This document shows positions 41,335 through 54,379 of a stretch of 64,000 nucleotides of DNA, one piece after another (position 1 is the stretch's first letter; the number at the start of each line of letters is the position of its first letter). The notes beneath the pieces were generated by a model, which did no database searches, had not been told where the DNA came from, and saw nothing but the letters and a program-made list of their open reading frames with translations. This stretch comes from Apostichopus japonicus. Lineage: Eukaryota > Echinodermata > Holothuroidea > Aspidochirotida > Stichopodidae. The stretch spans positions 3,657,501 through 3,721,500 of the forward strand of contig NC_092575.1 in NCBI RefSeq assembly GCF_037975245.1. Direction: 5' to 3'. The position numbers and the translations under genes were made by a program.

Positions 41335-42625
41335 AATTGCTGCATGGTCATGTGAAATTAGACATTAAATGCATGAACGATAACATGGTTACATGGAATG
41401 CGGTTTTAGCTTAATATTTGTTAGAAAGGATTCTTATATAATCGTGTTGATGAAACACTAATAGAGTGTTCTTTGCATGACAATTCTCGGTCGGTGTCAT
41501 GATAAACTATATTAAATATACGACAGAAAATATGATTCTATATTCAACGAGTGGAAAGTTATCTTTTAAAAATGTCAATTCTTGCAAAAAGATTCTTAGC
41601 AAGCGTGTTCGAGAAACAGTATCAAATGTTCTTTGAATGACAGTTCTCGGTGATGTCAAACAATATGTGAAATATGGAAATGAGAACACGTGCACTTAGT
41701 TCACCATATAGTTGATATCTATGTATAACGAAAGGGGCATTACATGGAACAGACTCTAAACAAACGTGTTCTTCTTGATAGTTCTCGATGATGTCAAACA
41801 GTCTATGAAATATAGAAATGAGAACACGTGTATACTTTGCTCACCATATAGTTGATATCTATGTATTACGAAAGGGGCATAACATGGAAAAGACTCTAAA
41901 CAAACGTGTTCTTCTTAAGATAATTCTCGATGATGTCAAACAATATGTGAAATATAGAAATGAGAACACGTGTATACTTTGCTCACCTTATAGTTGATAT
42001 CTATGTACTAAGAAAGGGGCATTACATGGCACAGACTCCACACAAACGAGTTCTTCTTAAGATAGTTCTCGATGATGTCAAACAATATGTGAATTATAGA
42101 AATGAAAACATGTATACTTAGTTCACCATATAGTTGATATCTGTGTACTAAGAAAGGGGCATTACATGGCACAGACTCCACACAAACGTGTTCTTCTTAA
42201 GATAGTTCTCGATGATGTCAAACAATGTGTGAAACATAGAAATGAGAACACGTGTATTTTGACCACCGTATTGTTGATATCTATACACAAAGAAATGGTC
42301 ATTTCATTGAAAAGGTTCTAAACCGGCGTGTGTACTGCTCAGGACAATTCTAAAGATGGTCAGACATGTGTATGAAATATAGAAAAGAGATGACATTTAA
42401 ATTAGTCACGACAGTCGAAAACTACAAACCAAAGGTGGTGTATTTCGCGGAAAAGACTTGAAAAGCAACTCGTTTTCCTTAAGCCAATTCTCAGATATGT
42501 CAAAACAGTATATATTAAATATATGGGTATATAAAACAAAAAGAACATTGATAGTTGAAATCTATCGTCTATTAAAGGTCACCTTTTTTTGGTGAAGGAT
42601 TCCTGATTGTCAAACAATTTAAATG
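41335..42625. repeat. Satellite array, about 141-bp unit, about nine copies
   Basis: The anchor TTCTCGATGATGTCAAACA, or a close variant, occurs at about 41486, 41645, 41785, 41927, 42069, 42209, 42352, 42492 and 42607, with steps of roughly 138-160 and a tight 140-143 in the centre. Units contain AGAACACGTGTA, TAGTTGATATCTATG and AAAGGGGCAT. The central copies are most alike and both edges are degenerate, as expected for an array evolving by unequal exchange. No open frame persists across units. Confidence 0.92.
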
Positions 42626-42821
42626 GAAATACAACCGAGTGTGTCTGCATTAAACATTAGGTAACTGGAAACTTAATCCAGCCGTGCTATATACAATTTC
42701 TCTAAAATGAATGACCTGAACTAAATCAAAAGCTTCTCTCCCAAGTTAAGAAGTTCAAGTGCTCGCCCTATTTTCAAATATACACCTCTATACCCATTTT
42801 CTCTTAGTATTCAGATTGTGG

Positions 42822-42855
<34 letters not shown>

Positions 42856-42908
42856 GTAGACGCTATCGTATCTGATTAAGAGAAGGAGAAGGAGAAGGAG
42901 AAGGAGAA
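42822..42908. repeat. (AT)n and (GAGAAG)n microsatellites
   Basis: AT tract at about 42822-42854 and five AGAAGG units at 42880-42908. Confidence 0.9.
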
Positions 42909-43317
42909 AAGAAGTTTTAAATTGAAATCTGGTATTCGACCTACATCCTCGTATCTATCGGAGTAACGAAATATTCGCAGTCACGTCAAGGATCGATCAA
43001 ACAACAGCCACAAGCAATGCATGGAAAACAAAAATAATCGCTTGCTTGGGTCGACCAAAAAACAGTGTCTTGAATCCGCTACGAATATATACCTGTCTTT
43101 TTCGATTAAATTTCTTCTCTATCTCTCGTTTTTTTTTCTTTTTTCCTTTTTTTTTCTATAAATATTGTATATCATCGTTGTGGGGTTATTATACGATATT
43201 CGCTCCATATTCGGTATTTGTAGTATTGGAGCAAGGAGATGACCTTGTATATAGACATGGAAACACATGGAAAAGTTTTGACTTGCTTTATAAGAAAAGC
43301 GACAAGTATAGACAAAA

Positions 43318-44030
43318 AATGACGTCATATTCGGGACTTCATCTCAAGAGGAAATTGAGTGTGCTGTATATAACCAGGGAGCTGGCTTGTATATAAAATA
43401 TACACTCCATGAAATAAAGTGATTTGAAGTGAAATTTAGTCTAGTGCTATAGTTTGTGTGGAATGGGAGTTTAGCTAGAATTATCTTAACTGACGTCAGA
43501 CTGACGTCATGGTTAGATCGATCAAGAAATCAAGAGGAAAGTGTGTGTGCTGTATATATCTTATACTTTGAAGATAAATGGGATGGTAAATGTATTGTAT
43601 AGTGTCAGTATATATGTGAATCGGCAGAAAGGAGTTTTACGTTTAATGACGTCAACTTGACGATATATTTTAGACACGAAACATCAATCACTGTGTGTTG
43701 TATACCGTACATGCTCGAAGAAAGGGGTGATAGACAGTAACAGGAATACCTTATGATGACGCAGAAATGACGTAGCATTTTGGGCCCTTCAAATGCGTAT
43801 TGCTTCGAGAACGTCAAAGTGACGTCATATTTCCGACAAGAAATCAACCGAAACTCTCCCAGATAATAAGACCGTGTATACGTTGAAATAAAGTGATATA
43901 AAGTAATGTAAATTGATAAACGACATATGTAACGAACTTTGATGCTAAAGGCATCTCTTCCTTTGTCTCATGAGACTTTTGAACGTTTTAAGGCATGGCA
44001 TCATAAAGTGACGTCATCTATATATAACGA
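43318..44030. repeat. Degenerate tandem repeat, units opening with TGACGTCA
   Basis: TGACGTCA occurs at 43320, 43491, 43502, 43647, 43820 and 44009. What follows is related between units: AGAGGAAA then TGTGCTGTATATA after the first and third sites, AAACATCAATCACTGTGTG after 43647, AAATCAACC then CGTGTATACGTTG after 43820. GAAATAAAGTGAT appears at about 43413 and 43883. Unit length is about 150-190 bases. The palindrome is better conserved than the rest of the unit. An open frame ends in the first unit (43046-43396) but has no support as a gene. Confidence 0.65.
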
Positions 44031-45560
44031 CTTCAAATAACGACGGAATGTGCTCATTTCACAGGTCCTAGCAACGCTATAAGTCTGAATCTCTGTACAA
44101 AGTATAAAAAAGGTTAATCTTGAGTTCTTGACGTTAGTATAAACATCCTAGATCATTTAGAGGTAGGCTATGTGTTTCAGCCGTTTTTTGTATTACACAC
44201 CAGAATTAATGATTCACCCCTTGTGATACTGTTTATCTTCTATCGTATACTAGTATCGTGTCTCATGTTTCAGTTTGTCATTTACAAGGCAAACAGAAAC
44301 GAGGGCAGTGATTTGCGTAGCAATTCTAAAGCACTCCACATCCTGAGTTTGGTCAAAATGCTATGTTTGATGAAGATCCATTTACAAATTAAACGAAAAT
44401 TGACAATCCACTTGATCGCCAGAATTGTGCAAACATAGTATCAAAAAACACGATCACTCAAGCTCTTGTGCGGGAAGTGACAGTCAGCTATAAATGTCAC
44501 TAAAAGTTGTAACCAAAAAAGAAAATTGTGTCAGAATTGCTTTAGCTGAGGTTTAAGATGTCCTTTTTTAACCTTACCTTCATGCAATCCTTTAAAATAA
44601 CTTCCGCTAAGAATCAAGATGTGACTAAACCACACACACACACAGAAAAGTAGGCCTAAAAGATGAAATAACAGCTAGTGCAGTTATCACTAACACTTTC
44701 TGTTCATTTATCGTTCTACTTCTGTGAAATCCATGTTGGTTAGGGAGGGCTGACGGTAAAATTTAAGAAAATTATTTCACAAGGTCCTTATATTTCACAT
44801 ATATGTATATATATAATGGTATATAGTTAAACGCGTTTACTTTACAGACCAGATGTATCGTGGTTTCATTAGAGGAAACTATAGTTACTTCAGTGGGCAC
44901 ACAACATTTAATTTATCTCTTCCTTCGGGAAGTTTCTGGAAGACCGTGTGCGTAAATATATGGTGTGGCACATCCTGTATTTCTGTATAGATACGGTACA
45001 GTGTGTGACTACACTGAATTGATAACAAGTGTTGGCTCTAAAGGGAATATCTTTGGATCCCCTTACGCTCACAAGACTACAAGAATACATTTTTTTCATC
45101 GTATAGCCATGAACCTTCATGTCAGATTTTATGCAGAATTAAAAATGAACTGCATGCCCTCATCAGCAAATGTCCTGTGGGAATTTACACGTATCCATGT
45201 TGTGTATTTATTGAATTACTCCCAAACCAAATTTGTGGTTTCTTTTCCTTTTTCTTTCTTTTTTGCCGAGAGGTACTTTTGAAAATGCTATATTAAATAT
45301 CGTGTTCAAATAACGGGTAAAAATCGGCAGATTCATAACTGCGAAGCGCTAGATTCTCCTTCACTGCGTTTACAATGGTGTCACTATGGGCAGGCTTGCG
45401 TAACATCGGGTATACACATGCCATACAATCGTCAGTAATGGCATGCCACCCACTTGTCTGCGCGCAGTTGCAATGCGTTTGCTTCTACATTATAAACGGA
45501 ATCTATATATACATGTGATCGAATTTGAAAAATTGATGGTTGTAACTACTTGTCGATAAT
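44031..45560. other. Non-coding stretch
   Basis: No exon or repeat recognised. Frames such as 44965-45282 lack splice sites and motifs. Confidence 0.45.
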
Positions 45561-45680
45561 ACACCTCTCCTCACCCCTCACCCACCTTTCATCTTTCCCA
45601 AGAATTATACCTTCCATCCTCTTACCTCCCTCCCACCTTTACCCACAACTCCTCTCCCTCTCCCTTCCCCTTCCTTCGAT
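45561..45680. repeat. Polypyrimidine tract
   Basis: About 120 bases dominated by C and T (CCTCTCCTCACCCCTCACCC and similar). Confidence 0.8.
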
Positions 45681-46960
45681 TGAATCCTGGTTGCTCGAGA
45701 CCTCACCGGAAGTAATAGGGAAGGTGAATTTGAAAGTCGTAACAGTAGTTGATAAAGTGTATACGAGTGCGTAAGATTATGAAGATATATACACGGCAGC
45801 GCAGATTGGCAACTGCTGTAGTTCCGCCGCGAGACTGACGGGTCAGCTTGAGAAACGCATGACCTCATTGTTTCCACAGTCTATAGCACACCTAGTTTAT
45901 TTACACAGTGCACGGTACTTCACTCATTTGTGTTGTACCATGCAGTACCGAGTCTCCCATGCAAATCGTCAGTACTACTTTTACATGTCTTTATTATGTG
46001 TATGTAGTTACTAGGGTGGGTGCCTCTTCTATGATATTTCAATAGCGTGATATTCTAAAAGCAGGTTGTCAACAGAATTTTCCCATGAGCTTCTTAAAAG
46101 TAAAAGAAAATTAAAATATAAAGGCTAGAAATATCACAGTTAATGACATATATAGAAGCAAGCAAATCCGTCTGTTACCTGGTAACCGGCAGCAGCTTAT
46201 GAACGCACTGGAGAGAGTGAACTAAAGAGTTGGCTAAAGAAAAAAAAAACCTTCTTAATTAATTGATCATTCCTTCGCAAATAAGCAGCGGTAGCCCGGC
46301 GAACTTGGCAGTCGGTAACTTTCATATCATCACCTCCTGTAGCCTAGTTTTGGCGCGAAATTGTCCTTGGAAAGTGTAATGTCCATGAAAAAAGACGACC
46401 CGACCAGGAGCCTAGGTATAGATTCCTAGACGATGGAGATATAATATCAAATTCTCTAGCACCTGCTCCTGCGAGGACCAGTCTTATGAATTTCACGTCA
46501 ATCTTTATTTTTAATGGTAGACTACACACAAAAATATTAATTTAAATGTAAAGAAATTTCTCAGTTCATAAAACTATAAAAGTAGCTTTAGCATGAAAAG
46601 TTTTGGTAAATACTTAACAAGAAAATCCAATAAGGATATGGTTCATCAGGATGACTAATAAATTTGTATTCCAAATCATGAAGAAAGGAAGAAAAAAAAA
46701 AATCAATTTTGTCTTTCATAAATTTTCGACCTATACATGTGCCTTTTGGCGCGTCATTTACATGAGGAATGGCAATTAGAATTAGCAATACGGAAAACTG
46801 TTTGGGTGACATCGTTATTAGAACTGCATTTGATAATTAACTTATAATAACTTAAAACGATCATTTAGGTGACCAAAAAATAGCCAGAGAGCTGTCTCAG
46901 TTTGATCTCAGTTGCCAACTAAAATCTGCCTTCAAATATGCCAATTCAAAATGGTGAATT
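45681..46960. other. Non-coding stretch
   Basis: Nothing recognised. Confidence 0.45.
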
Positions 46961-46962
46961 TT

Positions 46963-47110
46963 ACACTCTTTGACTGTTTCTAGGGTGATCACTCTTTTCA
47001 AGTGCGGGTTGAATTTCAATCTTAACAAAGAGTGACTCAAGCAAAAGTAGCTCTAAACCAGATAAATTTGAAGAACTCCACTCTTTTTAGGAAGCAGTAG
47101 ACTTCACTCC
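46963..47110. repeat. Second CACTCT/AGAGTG motif cluster
   Basis: CACTCTTT, TCACTCTTTT, AAAGAGTGA, CCACTCTTTTT and TTCACTCC occur within 150 bases. The words and density match the cluster at 30568-30784, suggesting a shared repeat family. Confidence 0.5.
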
Positions 47111-50030
47111 TCTGGTGCTTGGAATATACGAGTGCATATTTTCCATAAAAAAAATTGCCAGCATATAGGTATCCATATACTCCTCTACCCCCTTTGTATA
47201 GGTACTTATTATGACTTGCTATCCTGAAGCTCCTCCCAGTTCGAACAGGCACCCCCGCCCCACCTCACCCCTCCCCCACTCATCCACCCTCTCCGGGCTA
47301 CCCACCTTTACTGTAGATACGGACGTCATTGTAGATAATACATCTTATATAAGCCACGACTGATCACCTTTAACACTAAAAGAAAATTCATTATCATTCT
47401 TGACCTAGCATGATTACCATTTGGATACCCTCTGGTTTTAGGATTCGATTATTTTTTTATACCCTTTTTTTGTTTTGTTAAGAGGAATTAACAACACAAA
47501 TTTTAATCTACACTCCCATGAATTCTAATGAATGTTAATGTTACAATAATGTTTCTATAAATTGAAATCATTGCACCAAATTTTAACCAAACATTCGACA
47601 ATGCTATCGATCCATGACTGTTTGGTTATTCCATGTGATTACCGAAAACGCTTTCCGAATCGATAAAGATGCCCGAATCATCCCCCCCCCCCCCGCCCCC
47701 TTAAGAGAGAACCATTGCATTTCCGTCATTTGCTGCGTGGGAATATTTTGAAGAACAGAGGCGAGCCACGCAGGCCAACGATTCGCACGGGTGTGTCCAT
47801 AGTGTATACTGCACATTATACGTGACATGCATGGAAGTGTGTCGGTTCACTAGTTGCCTCCAAACCATGAGGTGGAACGAATGAGGAGGGAAGAAAAAGG
47901 AGAAAGCGAGAAGACAAAATGTTTGGAGCATCGTTGCCATGTTTGGTTTGGAAAATAGAAACGAGAAGGCAAGCTTTTGCCTGAAATTCCTTAAGCTCAA
48001 GTGATATCAGCTAGCGATGTCTTGTTAAGGGGTTGACATTTAAAGTTATATACATAGGCTAAGAAATCAGGGGCATTAGTAAAATCGCTAAAAGAGTATT
48101 AAAAAGAGTAAGAAATTCTAGAGACAGAAAATCTTGAAACGTTTTAAAGAACGTTGTCATTTGAGAAGTGATTTAGTATATTTTGGGGGGGAAATTGATA
48201 TCGGGGAAAATAAATCATTTTTCTCTTTTTTTATTTTTATTTTTATTTTGGAATTAAAATATGACTTACAGTGATTTTTTTTCTGATTCTTAAATTAAGA
48301 GGAACGAATAAGGAAATCAATCATTTGTCATGTAAGCGTCAAATTAACATGTAATACTATATGTTTATAAATGCCAATCCATCGTGAACAGGTTTAAAAA
48401 AATGAACATATGAAGAATGTAAAATTTTATACGGAATGTAACAATTTGATATTTAATCTTCGTTGTCGGTAACAGTTTATTCCTGTAAAGTCTCGTTCAA
48501 TTCTTTGTATTTTTATCCAATCGTTTCAATGCGTATAAATGCAGCAGTAAGAGTAACCGAGCAGTCCGCCCAAGCTAAATTAGTTCCGAGCATATACGGG
48601 TCTTGTGGTCTCCCACCCCCTCCCCCTTTCCAACTCCGTCAGCAGTAACACAGTTGGGGAAGAGAGGAGAGGGGGGGGTGAGGGGTGAGTGGAGGTGGTT
48701 GGATATTTCTTAACTAACATACATTACGGGAAAAACTTGTCAAAATATGCACACGGGAAACTTAATTTTTGTTTACCATAAAGTATATAATGAGCGTTTG
48801 GATGGATTGTGCTGGAGGTTGTGTGTATGTGTGGGGGGGGGGGGGGGGTAGTGGTAAGTGTGTGAAAAGTGGGCATTTTCCATATCAGATATACACAAGA
48901 TAGTGTCCCGGATGTTTCCCTTGTTCTTCCTCTGTTTACTAGTAACACGGAATTTCCCTGATTGGAACTTCCTAATTGGAAAAGTTAAAGGTAACGCCAC
49001 TAAGTGTTTTCAACGTTTTGTTGTGTGTGTATGTGAGTGGTTGTGTTTTGCATATTTTTTAACTGGTTTTGAGAGTTTGTCCAGAAATCTCTCTCATGTT
49101 GATTTAATTTAAAACGCCTCAGAGCTGGTCAAAGCAAATTTATACGAGTATTTGCTTTTCACATTAAGAAAACGGATTTTGGTTGGCAGAAAATAGTATG
49201 TGAGATCATTTCGTGTAATCAAATAATCTAAGTAAACACAGAAGTTATCACAACAACAATAATAAAACAAGGTCGAAGATAGATTTAGTTTCAGCTTTAG
49301 TCAAGAAACTGTAATAACAAAAATTGGTGGTTTTGATTAAAGTTCTTGCGGATGCGTACTTTTTTTTCGTGATTTTAAGTAGTTACATTTTATTGATGTT
49401 CAAAATAGAAATATGATAGGCTGATAGCATGGTATAGGGCCTACCTATGAAAGTGTCAGTCTAACAAATGAAAATTGACTAACTAAACTAACTAATAATA
49501 ATAATAATACCATCAAGTGTTTAGTCTGTGATTACCAGCCGTTTACATCTTAGTGCTAATTGAGCAACGCTGGGTAACTTGATAGAAACAAATAACGTCA
49601 AGTTGGTTTTCGAGGTACACCACTTATATACGACTGTATACAATTTAGGAATCACTGCAGCAAACATATGCTTTAAGTGATGGGTACTTACTTTACGAGC
49701 ATTTGCTGGGGGGGGGGGGGCTGATTGCAACCCGCGGGTCCAACTTTGCTCGCAAGAGTTGTAAGCTGTACCAAGTGACGGTTTCTTCTCTGCTATTATT
49801 CTCTTCCAGTCCTTAACTGGAGCTTATGCCATATATACGCTACGTGTACATCTTCAAGAAGACCCCGCATTCTTACCCTCTATATTTCTGTTTATGTATC
49901 GAGGAGCCATTTTAAACGTTTGAAACGAGCGACACATACATATAGGTTTTAATAACTATTGTGTCAGCAGTTCACTTTATAAGGCTATCACCTAAATTTG
50001 AAATGTTGGTGAAGGGAACGCCCATTAAGT
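47111..50030. other. Non-coding stretch with G/C runs
   Basis: C-rich at 47250-47300; C13 at 47682-47694; G8 at 48671-48678; G16 at 48833-48848; G13 at 49708-49720. No exon supported. Confidence 0.5.
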
Positions 50031-50470
50031 CCAAATATTTCATTCACACATAGTTTCATAGTCCCCTTGCAATCCACTCTAGAGCAAGATGGCGCTTTGC
50101 ACACGGGTCGCAACCTTAACTGTCAAAGCGAACTATTCGTGTCGTTGTTTTGCTTTTATACATCACGTTTACGATGCGTGATGCTACCAATCAATGAGAT
50201 TGATGAACGATCACGAGTCTCATTTGTGACATATTGTCAATACCAGGTGGCATATTCATGTCACATGTGACAAATTTTAATGCCGATCGTATTACTAAGA
50301 GACATCATCAAATGGGATTATAGACTTGACTGAACCGATAAATGGTTGTTTAGTTAGGGGTACATTAATGTGCAATAACGTATGGATGCATTCCATGGGA
50401 GTAGCACATCCGAAATGACGTCACGGGAGACCACGGGAAACCTTATTGACTCATGGTTGGATATATGTAT
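50031..50470. other. Non-coding stretch with palindromes
   Basis: Contains the perfect palindrome TGTCACATGTGACA (50259-50272) and TGACGTCA at 50416-50423. No exon recognised. Confidence 0.45.
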
Positions 50471-50660
50471 CAGTTTATATTACACTTATAGAATCTTATC
50501 GCAATACATTTCTATGGAAAAGAGCAAGTTTTCGGCGAGAACGGGACTCGAATTCACAATGCAGTGACGTCACGAGGTTAATAAGCCATGCGTTCGATTA
50601 ATCAACTGGCAAACCCATCGCTAATTTAGCAGCGATCCCTATTTAGCCGTTTCGGGACCA
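50471..50660 (-). mobile_element. Second tRNA-like SINE candidate
   Basis: On the minus strand an A-box/D-arm-like TTGCCAGTTGATTAATCG (about 50595-50612) is followed by GCATGGCTTATTAACC, then CTCGTGACGTCAC, then a degenerate B box in GAATTCGAGTCCC (50543-50555). The order and spacing fit a decayed tRNA head. It differs from the SINE at 5026 in sequence and body. A TGACGTCA palindrome lies between the anticodon-arm and T-arm positions. Element ends were not found. Confidence 0.4.
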
Positions 50661-52140
50661 CACCTCGATTTCAATATATATAACGTAACATATAACATAA
50701 TATGTATATATAAAATTATATATGAAAATGAAAATGGTGTGATAAAATCTTCTTTGAAAAAGAAATTTCATGCCGGCAAATTTGTACATTTTCGTGACGA
50801 TCAAACGGTCACGATGCTACCAAACATGAACATCTTACGTCACAACTATGACGTCATCAGGCTGAGATTATTTCCCATCTCTGTATAACCTTTCTTTAAA
50901 TCTAACCCCCTTCCACCCCCGCAATACACACATCCAGTGTCTACGCATTGAACTGTTCTAAGTATATATACACTATACTTATCATCAAAATGTAAAGAAA
51001 CACCTTTCAAAGTCGTTCTGTTTTCCCTTTTATCTTTTTTTAAATAATTTTATTTTCATAGATTCATTTTTAATAGGTTAAGACAGATGGGTTGTATACA
51101 AAACTACACGCATGGGATGTCGCGTCTATCTTCGAAAGGAATCTAAAATAATAATCTTAACCTCGCTATGTTCTCGAGCATGTTTTGTTTTAGCTTAGAC
51201 ATTTCTTTCTTTCGTTCTTTCTTCAGTTCTTTTCTTCCTCTTCGAAATACAGAATTGTCCGCGCATAATTTAAACAGCTAACAACATCCTGTATGTGATG
51301 AAGAGATAAGCTTAGGCATGTTTTCGTTGCGTCTGTGGAACTGTCTATACTTTCACCTTGTCTCAAAACAAACAGACATGAATTCATTTTATCAATCCAA
51401 AAAGCGAGGTCTGGTAAACAATTAATATTATCTGTCTAATAAAATAAAGTGAGAATGTTTGCACTGCCACCGCCACTTCATTGTCCCTGACAGACCTCCC
51501 CTCCCCCACCCCTTCTCCCCCACCCCATCTCGCGGTACTTCGCCGAAATGACGCGATAGAGACCAATGATACGATCATACGTCATGATAGTGTTTGAAGG
51601 AAATGTTTGGGCGTTGAAAATAGTTGGCAAGTGGTCGGTAGATCACTGAACGCTATCTGTTATACAATGTTAGCCAAAAATATCAGAATGTCAGGAAAAA
51701 ATATCGGCAGGTTACAAGTTAACATTTGTATTAAAAATCAACATGTTACGTCTTCAATAACATTATACCAGATATAACATGAACAGTGTATACGATTCAA
51801 TTGCAGTAGCCCTATATCAGAACTAACATGAACAAGTCACAATTAATCATCCGAATGTCCAGAAATAAATTCAAAACTTTAATTCCCTTCGCATTGAGTT
51901 TGGCATCCATGGGCGATGCTTTGTTTTACAATTTCAAGAATTAACTTAAAACTTAACGAAAATGTTACAATTTAGTAATTGGCGTTTCACGGTTTATGTT
52001 GACATGTTACTCGTCGCATATTGACATGATAACCTAACTTAGAAACCTACCCAGCAATGACTGTGCTTGCGGTATCCCTTCAGTCTCAAGAACGCATCAT
52101 TTTTCCATTAAAAAGAAATTAGTCGTCACTAATTATATAA
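50661..52140. other. Non-coding stretch
   Basis: TGACGTCA at 50849-50856. C-rich block at 51493-51530. A GATGCTACCAA word at 50813 repeats one at 50179. No exon recognised. Confidence 0.45.
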
Positions 52141-52149
52141 CCGCTATAG

Positions 52150-52330
52150 CAAATGGCCAATCAGCTGCCGTGGTCTAATCTGACGTCACAATTTGTGTAC
52201 TTATTGTTGGCGCTAAAGTGGTATACCGACTAAGCCGTTCTCTGTGATTCGTTGTCACAGTCACTTCATCACTCACTCAAATCTTTGTCGCCACTTGATG
52301 AAAACAGTTAGCCGTAGCCAATGGTGCAAA
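52150..52330. promoter_or_regulatory. Candidate CCAAT/CRE promoter-like segment
   Basis: GGCCAATCAG (CCAAT at 52157-52161) lies about 20 bases before TGACGTCA (52181-52188), and a second CCAAT is at 52318-52322. NF-Y and CREB sites at such spacing are common in animal promoters. No transcript or exon can be tied to it here, and TGACGTCA is over-represented in this window for other reasons, so the call is weak. Confidence 0.25.
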
Positions 52331-54379
52331 AGCCCTATGTCGAAATTAACGTTGTTTTTTTGCAAGTTATAGCTTTAGCAACCTATACGGATCGCTGTTG
52401 ATTCTACAAAAGAACAAAAGCCCCTGCGTGGATAACTGAATAATGCAATGAAGTTTAACCACCAAAATTCCGAATAATGTTATCTACACATTTGACTTAC
52501 ATGAATTGGGGCCACTTTAATCAACTGCCTGAAGTGACTAGGCTACCGGTATATCCACGGCGCCGAAGGAAGGTTTGCACAAAATTGTGACGTAAGAGAA
52601 AGACAGATGATAGTTTACTTACATTGTGACGCCAACCAACACGCAAACACGCAAACTAAATATATGCATTGCTCGTGTATTGCATTTAGTGTTATAACAG
52701 ACCGTATGACATTTCGTTATTCAATTTCAAACAAACACATCCTACCATAGGCCTATAGCATGTGTCAAACTCGATATTGAAAGCCTAGTCTATATACTTA
52801 AGACATATGTAGTGACAGATTTTTGGATGGAGAGAGGCAATTCTAAAATACTACCAAACTTAGCGAGGCACGGCAAACATCCGTAAAATTTAAAGAAGCA
52901 CACGCGCGAAGCGTGCTAAGAAAATTGTCCGCATGCAGCGTATCTTGTTGTGACAAGATTTTAAGTTATTTCTAGCGCTTTCAGAAAGGTGGGTGAGGTA
53001 GGGGGGGGGGCTCTTTAGATCCGCTATATACGCATCGGGCGGAAGATACTTTATTTAACCTGGTCAATGGCTAAAATCACCTGCTAATCAACTTGAACGG
53101 TCGAATTTAGAGTAAATTGGGAACACTAATCACGTGAGTAGATTTGATAGGAATGGGAAACTTGGTGACAATTATTGTTTTTATAGTTTGTTTATAGTTT
53201 GTTATAGTTTCTCATACTGCAGCATGAACTGCTGCTTTAAGATGAACGCCCACACATGAAAGAGAAATGAGTGCTTGAAAACAAGCTTGTATATGCTCGG
53301 CTGTTGATGGCCTTCCTGTTAAAAAAATTCTATGAAATGGGATCCCCTGATAAAAACAGCATAAGCAGAACACATCCATTAGCAAAACCTATATGAAATA
53401 GCAAACAGACGCAAAGAAAAGTTGAGTCTCATCGTTTCACCTTGAACTATTTGCTCTCGGCTCTTTCATTCTTAGCCATGCAGTGTTCATCTCCGAGGGA
53501 TGTAATTGTAGCTTATCTAAGTTGTAAGGGGTGTTCAATCTATCCTTATGTTCCTTATCTGGGGCGTGTCCAGTGACGAGGGGCGGGGGGGGGGGGTGGA
53601 TGTCCGGATCCCTTATTCTGAAAACAAAAACAAAACCCTCGTTTTAACATTAAAGTTGTAGCTGTCGAACTTATTTGCCTTAAAACAAGTTACATATAGT
53701 GTGCAAAAATTAGCACGGTCAGTGCGCAAGCGTTCTTTACTTTTTACCGATATGCATCGCTATATTTTGGTAGTAATTATATTATTTTGTCTACTTCCCC
53801 TATTCCGAATAATCCTGGATTCGTCACTGCCTTATATGTCTCGAAAGTGTATCTATTTTCCTGGCTTTAAAGACGGAATTATACGTAAAAAAAAGGAGGG
53901 GGGGGGGAATAGAATCCATTCAAAGATTTAGTTTCTGAAATGTCATATGTTACGGTACCTTGGTGCGATCTACTTCAATACGCGTAAACATGATGTACGT
54001 GAGAAGGTTACTGATGACAGAAAGGTTAGTATCGAAGCGTAGTTATATACAGTTCAGAGAAAATAGAGTAAAATACGAACTTCGTTTAAATTTTCATTTG
54101 ATCAACCTTTACTTACCCTTACTTGAAAAACTTTTGTTCCATCGTTAAAACTATTTATTCCACGAGGTGATAAATTTCGACGTTTTAATACTAGTCCATG
54201 TACGTTAAGTCTAAAGTCAGATTTATTTCATGTGTCAACGTTGTGTTCATGACATATTTATTTCTGTTGGTATAACAAACTTCTTAATTAAGAACGAATA
54301 AGATGACAGCCGTATTAGTTACTTTTCAGGTACACAGTATAACGCATTAGCTTGTTCACCAACTTTTTTTTGCACCAAG
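52331..54379. other. Non-coding stretch with G runs
   Basis: G10 at 53001-53010, G12 at 53585-53596 just after GGGGCGTGTCCAGTGACG, and G10 at 53898-53907. No exon supported. Confidence 0.5.

Noticed and set aside
43046-43396. 116-codon plus-strand frame
   Set aside because: It crosses a T-rich tract (poly-Phe) and ends in the TGACGTCA repeat; no motif or splice site.
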